A stretch of 22,822 nucleotides of DNA, taken from contig JAOTWT010000003.1 of the NCBI GenBank assembly GCA_029862725.1, positions 1 to 22,822 on the forward strand. Reading direction: 5' to 3'. This stretch comes from Acidobacteriota bacterium. Lineage in GTDB: Bacteria; Acidobacteriota; Blastocatellia; Pyrinomonadales; Pyrinomonadaceae. A program made the translations under genes and the position numbers. Below are positions 16,440 to 22,822 of this stretch, piece by piece (position 1 is the stretch's first letter; every line of letters starts with the position of its first letter). The notes beneath the pieces are model-generated. The model ran no database searches. It worked only from the letters and a program-made list of their open reading frames with translations, and was not told the DNA's origin.

Positions 16440-17924
16440 ATGAAAGAAAGTTCATTCGATCTATTACGTGCACGTGCCGGTTTCGTGATCGGGCCGCTTG
16501 TCTTTTTTGCCGTCTTGTTTGCTCCCTTCGAACTGGCTCCGGAAGCCCACCGGCTGGCGGCGATCATCTCATTTGTCGTCGTTCTCTGGATTTGCGAATC
16601 GGTGCCGCTGCCCGTCACCGCCCTGTTTGGGGCCCTGCTTTGCGTTGTGCTCCGCGTTGCACCGGCGAAAGAGGTCTTTGGACCATTTGGCGACCCGCTT
16701 ATCTTTCTCTTCATCGGTTCTTTCATACTCGCCCGTGCAATTTTCTTCCACAACCTCGATCGAAAATTCGCTTTCGGGGTATTGTCCATCAAGTGGATCG
16801 GCGGACGTCCGACACGGATTCTGTTCGCGTTCGGAATCGTCACGGCAGTCGCGTCGGCGTGGCTTTCCAACACGGCGACAACGGCGATGATGTTCGCGAT
16901 CGGGATGTCGATCATTGGGTTTCTTAAAGAGCAGGAAAAAGAGACCGGGATCAAAATCAACCCGAATTTTGCGGTTGTCCTGATGTTGATGACATCTTTT
17001 GCGGCGACCATAGGGGGTCTGATGACACCTATCGGGACACCCCCGAACGTGATCGGGCTCGGATTTATAAGGCGGCTTTTGGGTTCCGACATTTCGTTCT
17101 TCAAATGGATGTTGATCGGGGCGCCGATCGCGATCGTTTTGTACCTGTTTCTTTACTATTACTTTCGGCTGGTTGCGCCGGCGGGGGTTGAAAAGATTCC
17201 CGGCTGCGGCGAAATAATACAAAAAGAAAAGGCAAAACTCGGCCCCTGGACACGCGGTCAGAAATCGACCGTAATCGCCTTTTCTGTGACCGCGGGAATT
17301 TGGATCTCAACCGGGATATTCGCCGCGATAGCAGGTGAATCGAGTCCGTCTTACCTCGCAGTCCGGGCGAGTTTTCCGGAAGCGGCGGCGGCGGTGCTGG
17401 GAGCGCTCTTGCTCTTTGTACTTCCAGGAAACAAAAAAGGAGAAAGGGCGATCAAATGGGACGAGGCGGTCAAGATCGACTGGGGTGTGATCCTTTTGTT
17501 CGGCGGCGGATTTGCGCTCGGCGTACTGTCATTCAAAACCGGGCTGGCGGAAGAAATAGGACGAGGAGTGACCGGCATGCTGCCCATGACTGAAGGTCCC
17601 TGGCTGCTGATCGCCTCGGTTTTTGTTGCTGTTTTGATATCCGAGACTACTTCTAATACCGCTTCCGCAAATATGGTCGTGCCGGTCATTATTGCCGTTG
17701 CGCAGGCGAACGGCACGGATCCACTGATACCGGCGCTTGGCGCAACGCTCGGAGCGAGCCTCGGGTTCATGCTTCCGGTCTCGACCCCCTGCAACGCGAT
17801 CGTCTATGGTTCGGGCCACATACCCTTGATGAAGATGATACGGTATGGAATTGCGCTCGATATCTTTGGCGCGATCGTGATCATCATCGGCCTCAGTGCC
17901 CTGGCGCCGTTTATCACCGGATAG
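16440..17924 (+). CDS. DASS/SLC13-family dicarboxylate:cation transporter
   Basis: This 494-residue inner-membrane transporter of the divalent anion:Na+ symporter family has about 11-12 hydrophobic segments. Both family signature SNT motifs are present: AWLSNTATTAMM (SNT 143-145) and SETTSNTASANMVVP (SNT 405-407). The pseudo-symmetric hairpin motifs MTPIGTPPNVIG (195-206) and LPVSTPCNAIVYG (~445-457) are also there. They form the Na+ and carboxylate sites in VcINDY. The likely substrates are C4-dicarboxylates or related acids such as succinate; the exact substrate cannot be read. The ATG has no Shine-Dalgarno sequence but follows an extended -10 box. The gene stands alone, and the next gene is 115 bp downstream. 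Confidence 0.9.
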   Translation: MKESSFDLLRARAGFVIGPLVFFAVLFAPFELAPEAHRLAAIISFVVVLWICESVPLPVTALFGALLCVVLRVAPAKEVFGPFGDPLIFLFIGSFILARAIFFHNLDRKFAFGVLSIKWIGGRPTRILFAFGIVTAVASAWLSNTATTAMMFAIGMSIIGFLKEQEKETGIKINPNFAVVLMLMTSFAATIGGLMTPIGTPPNVIGLGFIRRLLGSDISFFKWMLIGAPIAIVLYLFLYYYFRLVAPAGVEKIPGCGEIIQKEKAKLGPWTRGQKSTVIAFSVTAGIWISTGIFAAIAGESSPSYLAVRASFPEAAAAVLGALLLFVLPGNKKGERAIKWDEAVKIDWGVILLFGGGFALGVLSFKTGLAEEIGRGVTGMLPMTEGPWLLIASVFVAVLISETTSNTASANMVVPVIIAVAQANGTDPLIPALGATLGASLGFMLPVSTPCNAIVYGSGHIPLMKMIRYGIALDIFGAIVIIIGLSALAPFITG

Positions 17925-18039
17925 GGACGAGGGACGGGAGACAGGTAACACGGGACGGGTTCGGAATTACGCGATCGGCCGTGATTCCTTTAGTCGAGTG
18001 GTCGATGGAACGTCGGTCTATTGCAGGAGGGAGGAAAAA

Positions 18040-18420
18040 ATGCCAATTCAAATAAAAGCCGCGGTCGCCGCATTGATACTGTCATGTATCTCGTCTTTGG
18101 TGGCCTTATACTTTCACGAAATCGAGGCGACCGGTTTTGGATATAGCGATTCCTGGAGTCTCGGAGCCAGCATTTTGTGGGTTGCGATTATCATGTGGCT
18201 GATCTGGGATGTCGTTAAAAACAGGAAGGACATAAGGGTGACGCTGGTCATCGTCAGTATCATTATGTTCGCCGCAACCGCCCTGGACGTGCTGGCCGCT
18301 GATTTTGGGCTTGCACAAACCTTCGACGCGTTTGAGTTCGTGCTTTGGTTGGTAGCGTTCGTTTTTCTGAATCTGGCGTCAAGTAAAGAGTGGTTTGGCC
18401 ATGGGCAAGTGAATGGGTGA
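18040..18420 (+). CDS. Hypothetical four-helix inner-membrane protein
   Basis: A 126-residue protein with four predicted membrane helices: ~7-25 (AAVAALILSCISSLVALYF), ~43-62 (ASILWVAIIMWLIWDVV), ~68-88 (VTLVIVSIIMFAATALDVL) and ~99-115 (FEFVLWLVAFVFLNLAS). Short loops include KNRKD on the positive-inside side. The ATG at 18040 is chosen because GGAGGGAGG lies 5 nt upstream; the longer open frame upstream overlaps the transporter gene and is unlikely. I do not recognise a named family. It follows the transporter at 115 bp, and a G-rich low-complexity stretch (17925-17960) lies between them. Confidence 0.7.
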   Translation: MPIQIKAAVAALILSCISSLVALYFHEIEATGFGYSDSWSLGASILWVAIIMWLIWDVVKNRKDIRVTLVIVSIIMFAATALDVLAADFGLAQTFDAFEFVLWLVAFVFLNLASSKEWFGHGQVNG

Positions 18421-18429
18421 GCGGCCTAC

Positions 18430-18513
18430 GATTCAGGAGTCAGGATTCCGGTTTCAGGATTCAGGCTTCATTCCCGTTGGACAGACATGAGACTTGGAAT
18501 TTGAAACCCCGGA
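18430..18513. repeat. GTTCCA/TTGAAACT-like palindromic element, degenerate intergenic copy
   Basis: The left arm GATTCCGGTTTCAGGATTCA (18444-18463) is mirrored by GAGACTTGGAATTTGAAACC (18489-18508). It is the same style of element as at 6726-6821 and in copA, but more diverged. It overlaps the downstream end of the XRE remnant. Confidence 0.45.
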
Positions 18514-18721
18514 TCTTGTTGAGAACCCTCGTAAAAGGCTCAATCGAGATTACCCTTCCAAGATCTCTTGCGGATTTTCCCATAACAAGCAGCGCTTTGA
18601 TCAATAAATCCAATGTGATGCCGGGATCTCCCGCTTTCATTTTTTGGCAACCCGGGACTGACTAGAACCCATCGCCTTTTTTGCTGTGTTCGCGGACTCT
18701 CTGCCTTTTCCGGTGAAGCAT
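18461..18721 (-). pseudogene. Frameshifted XRE-family helix-turn-helix (antitoxin-like) remnant
   Basis: Three minus-strand frames join into one XRE domain. They are RKRQRVREHSK (from ATG 18721), then KKAMGSSQSRVAK, then MKAGDPGITLDLLIKALLVM and GKSARDLGRVIS. The middle part is the recognition helix region (family style AKAMGSSQSRVAKMEAG), and the last part matches the conserved GVTLDLLIRALLALGAS end of HigA/XRE-like antitoxins. The frame changes fall at two six-A runs on the minus strand (18677-18682 and 18640-18645). The pieces are therefore either a decayed gene or homopolymer assembly errors. No toxin gene is adjacent. Confidence 0.6.
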
Positions 18722-18787
18722 GCTCAAAGGCCTGTACTGTCGGCCCGGGACGCAACCGAAACCCGATCTCGACGCATCTCAAATCCA
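18514..18787. other. Intergenic region before the Cys-motif repeat protein
   Basis: Apart from the XRE remnant on the minus strand, this stretch holds no plus-strand gene I can support. An upstream extension of the following plus-strand frame (from 18686) overlaps the remnant, has no Shine-Dalgarno sequence and has no family similarity. Confidence 0.45.
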
Positions 18788-20110
18788 ATGAAGGAATTCG
18801 ATCCAAATGCACTGAGAGTGGCGAAACCATGCGGTGTCGAGTGGGACTCGATGACCGGCGACGAGCAAAAGCGGCGTTGCGATTTGTGTGAACTCGATGT
18901 CTACAACATTGAAGAAATGACCCGGCGGCAAGTTGCCCGTTTGCTTTCAATGCCGGATGGGCGGATCTGCGGCCGGATTCGAAGACGCGCGGACGGGACG
19001 ATCGTCACACGAAACTGCCCGAAGGGTATTCGCGACTACGGATTTCGAATGGCGCGCATCGCCGGGGCGGCCTTGTCGGCGGTTTTGGCAATGTTTTCAA
19101 TAACATACACACAGACCGACACCTCGCCTTCGGTTCAGGAAAAAACCACGGTGACGCGACGGATCACAGGCGAAAACGGTATTAAGGGATCGGTTTCCGA
19201 TCAGGTGGGAGCATTGATCCCGGGCGCTGGAATCAAAGTCCGCAGAAAGGGAACCGATTTCGGCATTGAGTTTAAAACAGAGCCGACTGGGGAATTCAGT
19301 CTGTCCGATATTGAGCCGGGAGTATATGAATTGGAGGTGTCGGCGGATGGATTTGAAACAAAGTCTGTGCGAAGCCTGGTCGTCAACAAGAATGAAGTCG
19401 TTTATCTCGCAATACGACTAACAAGCGGTCCGGTCGAAATGATGGGAGACATTACGGTCGCAATACACACAAATCTCGGGGTTCGTATTCTGGATCAAAA
19501 CGGCGCGGTCCTTCCGGGTGCAGCATTAAGCGTCCAAAACCGTGATTTAGAGGCGAAACGTTTGTTTATCTCGGATGTCCAGGGCGAGATCGCCACCTAC
19601 CTGGATCCGGGTGTATATGATCTGACGATTACGATGGATGGTTTTGAAACGAAGCGGATTAGGAACTTTGTGATCGATTCCGACAAGCCCGTCCAAATAA
19701 ATGTCGAATTAAAGGTCAAGCAAATTCGCCTTTTTGGTCCACGCATTCTGACGGGCGATGAAGACATCGCGGGCAGCATAAATGACGCATTGGGCGCGCC
19801 AATTCCGGATGCAAAGATCGAGCTATTTAAGGTCGGCAATAAAAATAGAATCGGGAAGACTAAAAGCGACAGGTTCGGTGCCTTTACATTTAAAGAGATC
19901 GAGCCCGGTGAATATCGACTGGTCATTTCAGCCACACATTTTGGCACAAAGACGATTGAGAGCCTTTTGATCAAATCCGGCGATACGGCAGAGGTCGATG
20001 TAACGCTCGATCCTGCAATTACGACGGTTGAGGTCGGGATAATTCTGGAGAACCCCTTGATCGACTTCGATAAGACCGACATCTCCACGACGGTATATCG
20101 GCGGCCTTAA
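18788..20110 (+). CDS. Membrane-anchored protein: Cys-motif domain plus three carboxypeptidase-regulatory-like repeats
   Basis: A 440-residue protein in two parts. Residues 1-85 are a cytoplasmic Cys motif: PCGVEWDSM (Cys15), RRCDLCELDVYN (Cys31, Cys34), RICGRIRRRADG (Cys61) and NCPKG (Cys77). This layout is seen in Acidobacteriota and Bacteroidota proteins preceding regulatory-like domains. A membrane helix follows (~88-107, MARIAGAALSAVLAMFSITY). Outside the membrane are three ~80-residue beta-sandwich repeats of the CarboxypepD_reg/Cna-B type (~131-212, ~230-311, ~334-418). Each has a GA.IPGA-like strand, a PG.Y.L hallmark and a DGFETK-like turn. The ATG at 18788 starts the Cys motif; no Shine-Dalgarno sequence is visible. 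The function is unknown; metal or redox sensing across the membrane is one possibility. Confidence 0.78.
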   Translation: MKEFDPNALRVAKPCGVEWDSMTGDEQKRRCDLCELDVYNIEEMTRRQVARLLSMPDGRICGRIRRRADGTIVTRNCPKGIRDYGFRMARIAGAALSAVLAMFSITYTQTDTSPSVQEKTTVTRRITGENGIKGSVSDQVGALIPGAGIKVRRKGTDFGIEFKTEPTGEFSLSDIEPGVYELEVSADGFETKSVRSLVVNKNEVVYLAIRLTSGPVEMMGDITVAIHTNLGVRILDQNGAVLPGAALSVQNRDLEAKRLFISDVQGEIATYLDPGVYDLTITMDGFETKRIRNFVIDSDKPVQINVELKVKQIRLFGPRILTGDEDIAGSINDALGAPIPDAKIELFKVGNKNRIGKTKSDRFGAFTFKEIEPGEYRLVISATHFGTKTIESLLIKSGDTAEVDVTLDPAITTVEVGIILENPLIDFDKTDISTTVYRRP

Positions 20111-20126
20111 CACCCGCTTATCAGCA

Positions 20127-20172
20127 CGACGCGGACAGCGTCGAATCTGGCGTGATGCGACCCCGTCGGGGT
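20127..20172. repeat. Two REP-like hairpins
   Basis: CGACGC-GGACA-GCGTCG (20127-20143) and ACCCCGTCGGGGT (20160-20172) are compact GC-rich palindromes just upstream of a degenerate copy of the RAYT-array unit. They start 17 bp after the preceding stop codon and could also help end transcription, though no T-run follows. Confidence 0.6.
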
Positions 20173-20188
20173 GGTCGGGAGAATAAGC

Positions 20189-20245
20189 GAACTGAAGGCC
20201 CCGGCTGGTAGACCTCCTGTCCCTACGGGACGGTTAAGGCATCCC
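20189..20245 (+). repeat. Solitary degenerate copy of the RAYT-array repeat unit
   Basis: CTGAAGGCCCCGGCTGGTAG, then CTCCTGTCCCTACGGGACGG and TTAAGGCAT, align in order with the array unit (CTGAAGGCCACGGCTAGGTG, CCTGCCGCTACACGGCAGG, TAAGGAT). The second hairpin has compensatory changes: GTCCC-TAC-GGGAC still pairs. It is over 10 kb from the transposase. Confidence 0.7.
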
Positions 20246-20287
20246 AAATTCCTGCAACCTCGAGCTTTGAACCATAAACCTTGAACT

Positions 20288-20306
20288 GCAAGCGCTGCGC
20301 GCTTGC
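20288..20306. repeat. Hairpin directly after guaA
   Basis: GCAAGCGC-TGC-GCGCTTGC is a perfect 8-bp stem with a 3-nt loop, 2 nt past the guaA stop (minus). No T-run follows, so it is not a standard intrinsic terminator; it may protect the 3' end of the mRNA. A low-complexity GAACC/TTGAACC stretch lies beyond it. Confidence 0.55.
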
Positions 20307-20307
20307 T

Positions 20308-21858
20308 CTACTCCCACTCAATCGTGCTGGGAGGCTTGGAAGTGATGTCGTAGACCACGCGGTTGACTCCGCGTATTTCGGATGTGATTCGCGAGGAGAC
20401 CTTAGCGAGAAAATCGAGCGGCAGGCGGGTCCAGTCGGCGGTCATTCCATCGGTCGAGTTGACTGCACGCAGCGCGATCGTAGTTTCGTACGTTCGGAAG
20501 TCGCCCATAACGCCAACTGATTTGACGGGAAGAAGAACTGCAAAGGCCTGCCACGTTTCGCCGTAAAGCTCGTTTTCCTTTAGTTCATCAATGAATATCT
20601 TGTCGACTTTCTGCAGCAGTTCGACCTTTGGCCTTGTGACGCTGCCGAGGATTCGAACCGCGAGGCCGGGCCCGGGAAAGGGGTGGCGCTGGAGTATCTC
20701 GTCAGGTATGTCCAGATCGGCTCCGATTATACGAACCTCGTCCTTGAACAATTCAGACAAGGGTTCGATCAGCTTGAGATGCATCTTCTCAGGCAATCCA
20801 CCGACGTTATGATGTGTTTTTATTGTCACGGAAGAGCCGTGGATGGGTACCGACTCGATTACGTCCGGATAGAGTGTTCCCTGGACCAGCCATTTAACGC
20901 CCCCGATTTTTTTGGCCTCGGCGTCAAAAATGTCGATAAACGTTTTCCCGATCGCGATCCGTTTTTTTTCTGGTTTTGACTGCTTTCCAAGGGCTGCATA
21001 AAACTCGTCCGCCGCATCGACTCCAATCACATTCAGGTGCAGATTGTTTTTGTACATCCGGAGCGTGTCTTCGAATTCCCGATACCTAAGCAGACCGTTG
21101 TTTACAAAAATACATGTTTGCCTGTCGCCGATGGCCTTGTGTACGAGCATCGCAGCGACCGTCGAATCGACTCCGCCCGAGAGGCCGCAAACAACCCTGT
21201 CATCCGGCCCGACAGTCTCGCGTATCGTTTCCACCTCTTCTTCAATAAACTGCGCAGGAGTCCAGTCGCCCTCGACACTGCAAATATAAAAAAGAAAATT
21301 CCTGAGAATGTCTTTGCCTTTCGGCGTATGCGCTACTTCGGGATGAAACTGAACGGCGTAAATATTGGACTCGGGATTCTCGATCGCTGTGATCACATCC
21401 CCGGTACTCGCAGTCTTGTGGAAACCTTCGGGCAACTCGGTCACGTGGTCGCCATGACTCATCCAGACATCCAGTTCCTCGGGAAGGTTGCTGAAAAGGC
21501 GCGTCGGCCCGCTTTGTCTTTTAAGCTGCGCGTGACCGTATTCGCGCTCGTATGCGGGTTGGCTTTGGCCGCCCAAATCAACCGCGATAAGCTGCATTCC
21601 ATAACAAATGCCGAGTATCGGGACATTGACATTGGCGTAGAATTCCTTTGAAAGCCGCGGCGCGTCCTCGTCGGTAACACTCGACGGTCCCCCGGAAAGA
21701 ATTACGCCCTTTGGGTTTAACTCCTTGATGCGGTCAAGTGATGTGCTGAAAGGATGTATTTCGCAATATACGCCCTGCTCGCGCACCCGACGGGCGATGA
21801 GCTGCGTGTATTGCGATCCAAAGTCGAGAATAAGTATGAGTTCGTGTTGAGATGACAT
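20308..21858 (-). CDS. guaA: GMP synthase (glutamine-hydrolysing)
   Basis: A complete 516-residue GuaA, which converts XMP, ATP and glutamine to GMP, the last step of guanine nucleotide synthesis in the cytoplasm. The class I amidotransferase domain (~8-195) has the nucleophile Cys85 in ILGICYGMQL and the His172/Glu174 pair in FHPEVAHTPKG. The ATP pyrophosphatase domain has the P-loop SGGVDST (227-233). The C-terminal dimerisation/XMP-binding domain ends with ITSKPPSTIEWE, as in characterised GuaA. The length is normal (~510-525). A TATAAT box 9 nt before the ATG and no Shine-Dalgarno sequence suggest a leaderless message. It is downstream of murA on the same strand, with a 160-bp gap that suggests its own promoter. 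Confidence 0.97.
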   Translation of the reverse strand: MSSQHELILILDFGSQYTQLIARRVREQGVYCEIHPFSTSLDRIKELNPKGVILSGGPSSVTDEDAPRLSKEFYANVNVPILGICYGMQLIAVDLGGQSQPAYEREYGHAQLKRQSGPTRLFSNLPEELDVWMSHGDHVTELPEGFHKTASTGDVITAIENPESNIYAVQFHPEVAHTPKGKDILRNFLFYICSVEGDWTPAQFIEEEVETIRETVGPDDRVVCGLSGGVDSTVAAMLVHKAIGDRQTCIFVNNGLLRYREFEDTLRMYKNNLHLNVIGVDAADEFYAALGKQSKPEKKRIAIGKTFIDIFDAEAKKIGGVKWLVQGTLYPDVIESVPIHGSSVTIKTHHNVGGLPEKMHLKLIEPLSELFKDEVRIIGADLDIPDEILQRHPFPGPGLAVRILGSVTRPKVELLQKVDKIFIDELKENELYGETWQAFAVLLPVKSVGVMGDFRTYETTIALRAVNSTDGMTADWTRLPLDFLAKVSSRITSEIRGVNRVVYDITSKPPSTIEWE

Positions 21859-21867
21859 TGAAATGGG

Positions 21868-21896
21868 ATTATACGAAAGCCGGCGGGCAATGGAAA
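21868..21896 (-). promoter_or_regulatory. Candidate guaA promoter
   Basis: TATAAT (21873-21868, minus) with TTTCCA (21896-21891, 4 of 6 matches) 17 bp upstream. The -10 is 9 nt from the ATG. The -35 part overlaps a repetitive AATGGAAAATGG tract. Confidence 0.45.
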
Positions 21897-22016
21897 ATGG
21901 AAAACGGATAATGGGAAATGGGAAGTGAAAAATGCGGAATCGAATTGAATTCGAAGAAGAAAGAATTATTTTCGGGACCTAACAACTAGTTAATTTTTCT
22001 TTTCACATTTTCTATT
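21889..22016. repeat. Low-complexity AATGGAAAATGG element between murA and guaA
   Basis: AATGGAAAATGGAAAACGG and ATGGGAAATGGGAAGTG (21889-21928) are followed about 60 bp later by the inverted form TTTTTCTTTTCACATTTTCT (21995-22014). Together they make a loose inverted repeat similar in design to the GTTCCA elements but with a different word. It may provide the 3' end of murA; no GC-rich terminator is seen. Confidence 0.4.
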
Positions 22017-22018
22017 GA

Positions 22019-22822
22019 TCAGTCTTCCGCGGACATCGTTAATTCGGTCTTGATCCTTTGAATGTCGCCGCCGATCGAACTCACCTTCTTAACGATTGTT
22101 TCGTAACCGCGGTCGATGTGATAAACACGGTCGATCAATGTCTCTCCCTTTGCCGCAAGTCCCGCGATAACCAGTGAAGCCGATGCACGCAGATCCGAAG
22201 CGAGGACCTTCGCGCCCGTAAGGGGAGTCGGTCCGCTAACGGTCGCCTCGTTGCCATGGATGTCGATATCGGCACCCATTCTATGAAGCTCCGCGACATG
22301 CATAAAGCGATTTTCGAAGATGGTCTCCTTTATCAACGACTTACCTTCGGCCTGGGTCATCAAGGTCATATACTGTGCCTGCATGTCGGTTGGGAAAAGA
22401 GGATGCGGTTCGGTCGTAACATCGTTTGCCCTGAGTCCACCCGGCGCACGCTTTACGTGAAGCGTGGAGTCATCGATCTCTTCTATTTCGACACCGGCCT
22501 CGCGAAGTTTTTCTATCACGGCAACGATGTGTTTGGGTTCGCAGTTCTCGATCGTGAGGTCGCCGTCCGTGATCGCCGCGGCGACGATAAATGTCCCAGT
22601 TTCAATACGATCCGGGATAATCGTGTGTTCCGCAGCGCCCAGGCCCTCGACACCTTCGATTGTGATTGTCGGGGTGCCCGCTCCGCTAACCCTGGCTCCC
22701 ATCTTGTTGAGCAGATCCGCAAGGTCTTCGATCTCGGGTTCACGTGCGGCGTTGCGGATAACGCTTGTACCGGTTGCATGGACCGCGGCCATCATCACAT
22801 TCTCCGTACCCGTCACGGTGAC
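22019..22822 (-). CDS. murA: UDP-N-acetylglucosamine 1-carboxyvinyltransferase, C-terminal part
   Basis: The frame is open at the window edge and gives the last 267 residues of MurA. This enzyme transfers enolpyruvate from PEP to UDP-GlcNAc, the first committed step of peptidoglycan synthesis. Visible motifs are TGTENVMMAA, the PDRIETGTF loop, FPTDMQAQ (catalytic Asp of the D305 type), IFENRFMHVAELHRMGADI, and LRASASLVIAG with DRVYHIDRGYE carrying the conserved arginines. The PEP-binding Cys115 loop, which decides fosfomycin sensitivity, is beyond the window, so it cannot be assessed. The apparent internal GTG start at 22816 is only the window boundary; residues upstream (VT) continue the family sequence. 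Confidence 0.95.
   Translation of the reverse strand, partial: VTVTGTENVMMAAVHATGTSVIRNAAREPEIEDLADLLNKMGARVSGAGTPTITIEGVEGLGAAEHTIIPDRIETGTFIVAAAITDGDLTIENCEPKHIVAVIEKLREAGVEIEEIDDSTLHVKRAPGGLRANDVTTEPHPLFPTDMQAQYMTLMTQAEGKSLIKETIFENRFMHVAELHRMGADIDIHGNEATVSGPTPLTGAKVLASDLRASASLVIAGLAAKGETLIDRVYHIDRGYETIVKKVSSIGGDIQRIKTELTMSAED

Noticed and set aside
16424..17222. Long minus-strand frames opposite the DASS transporter
   Set aside because: They are shadows of the transporter gene; compositions are Arg/Pro/Ser-rich without motifs.
18686..18787. A longer N-terminus for the Cys-motif protein
   Set aside because: The 34 extra codons lack a ribosome-binding site, are not family-like and overlap the XRE remnant on the other strand.
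21859..22018. Purine-type riboswitch upstream of guaA
   Set aside because: The region is AT-rich low-complexity repeat, with no conserved purine or guanidine aptamer core that I can see, and the promoter appears to lie only 9 nt from the ATG.
20308..22822. guaA and murA as one operon
   Set aside because: They are codirectional, but 160 bp apart with a TATAAT promoter candidate and a repeat between them, and their pathways are unrelated.

Overview
This is a bacterial chromosome segment of moderate GC content. It most resembles the Acidobacteriota, probably class Blastocatellia / Pyrinomonadaceae. That placement is an inference from gene styles: a Cys-motif protein with carboxypeptidase-regulatory repeats, a REP-associated transposase with large hairpin arrays, a DUF5676 gene next to a YHS-domain copper ATPase, and 'word-like' GTTCCA/TTGAAACT intergenic repeats. 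No marker gene settles the taxonomy.

Layout. (1) 1-646: the end of a GNAT acetyltransferase, then a small DUF883/ElaB-like membrane-anchored protein with its terminator. (2) 737-7766, minus strand: a copper/silver efflux operon. Its order of transcription is a secreted Cys-rich small protein, a YtkA/FixH-like lipoprotein, CusA, a TolC-like CusC and CusB. The last three overlap by ATGA. (3) 7814-9320: a REP-associated tyrosine transposase (RAYT) bracketed by two hairpin-repeat arrays in opposite orientation, a REPtron-like island. (4) 9478-12089: a methyltransferase fused to a FAD-dependent oxidoreductase, followed by a small hydrophobic ORF. (5) 12270-16109: a second copper module. A MerR-family regulator lies upstream of a promoter with the elongated 20-bp spacer typical of MerR activation; that promoter drives a Met/His-rich DUF5676 protein and a CopA-type Cu+ ATPase. 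A truncated response-regulator gene abuts the end of copA. (6) 16154-20110, plus strand: a Pmp3-like peptide, a DASS/SLC13 carboxylate transporter, a four-helix membrane protein, an XRE-type remnant (minus strand), and a Cys-motif protein with beta-sandwich repeats. (7) 20111-22822: more REP-like hairpins, then guaA and the C-terminal two thirds of murA (minus).

The genes make a coherent copper-defence locus. CopA would move Cu+ out of the cytoplasm, and the CusCBA-type pump with its periplasmic or lipoprotein helpers would export it across the envelope. Control appears to be by the MerR protein; the two-component receiver beside copA is broken.

The main unexpected signals are these. A GTTCCA/TTGAAACT imperfect palindrome occurs between genes and also twice in frame inside the CopA linkers, where it encodes near-identical peptides. 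The RAYT island is symmetrical, with a 248-bp higher-order repeat. A 16-bp palindrome fills the spacer of the merR promoter. Several genes have a -10-like box only 7-12 nt before ATG and no Shine-Dalgarno sequence, which suggests leaderless mRNAs.
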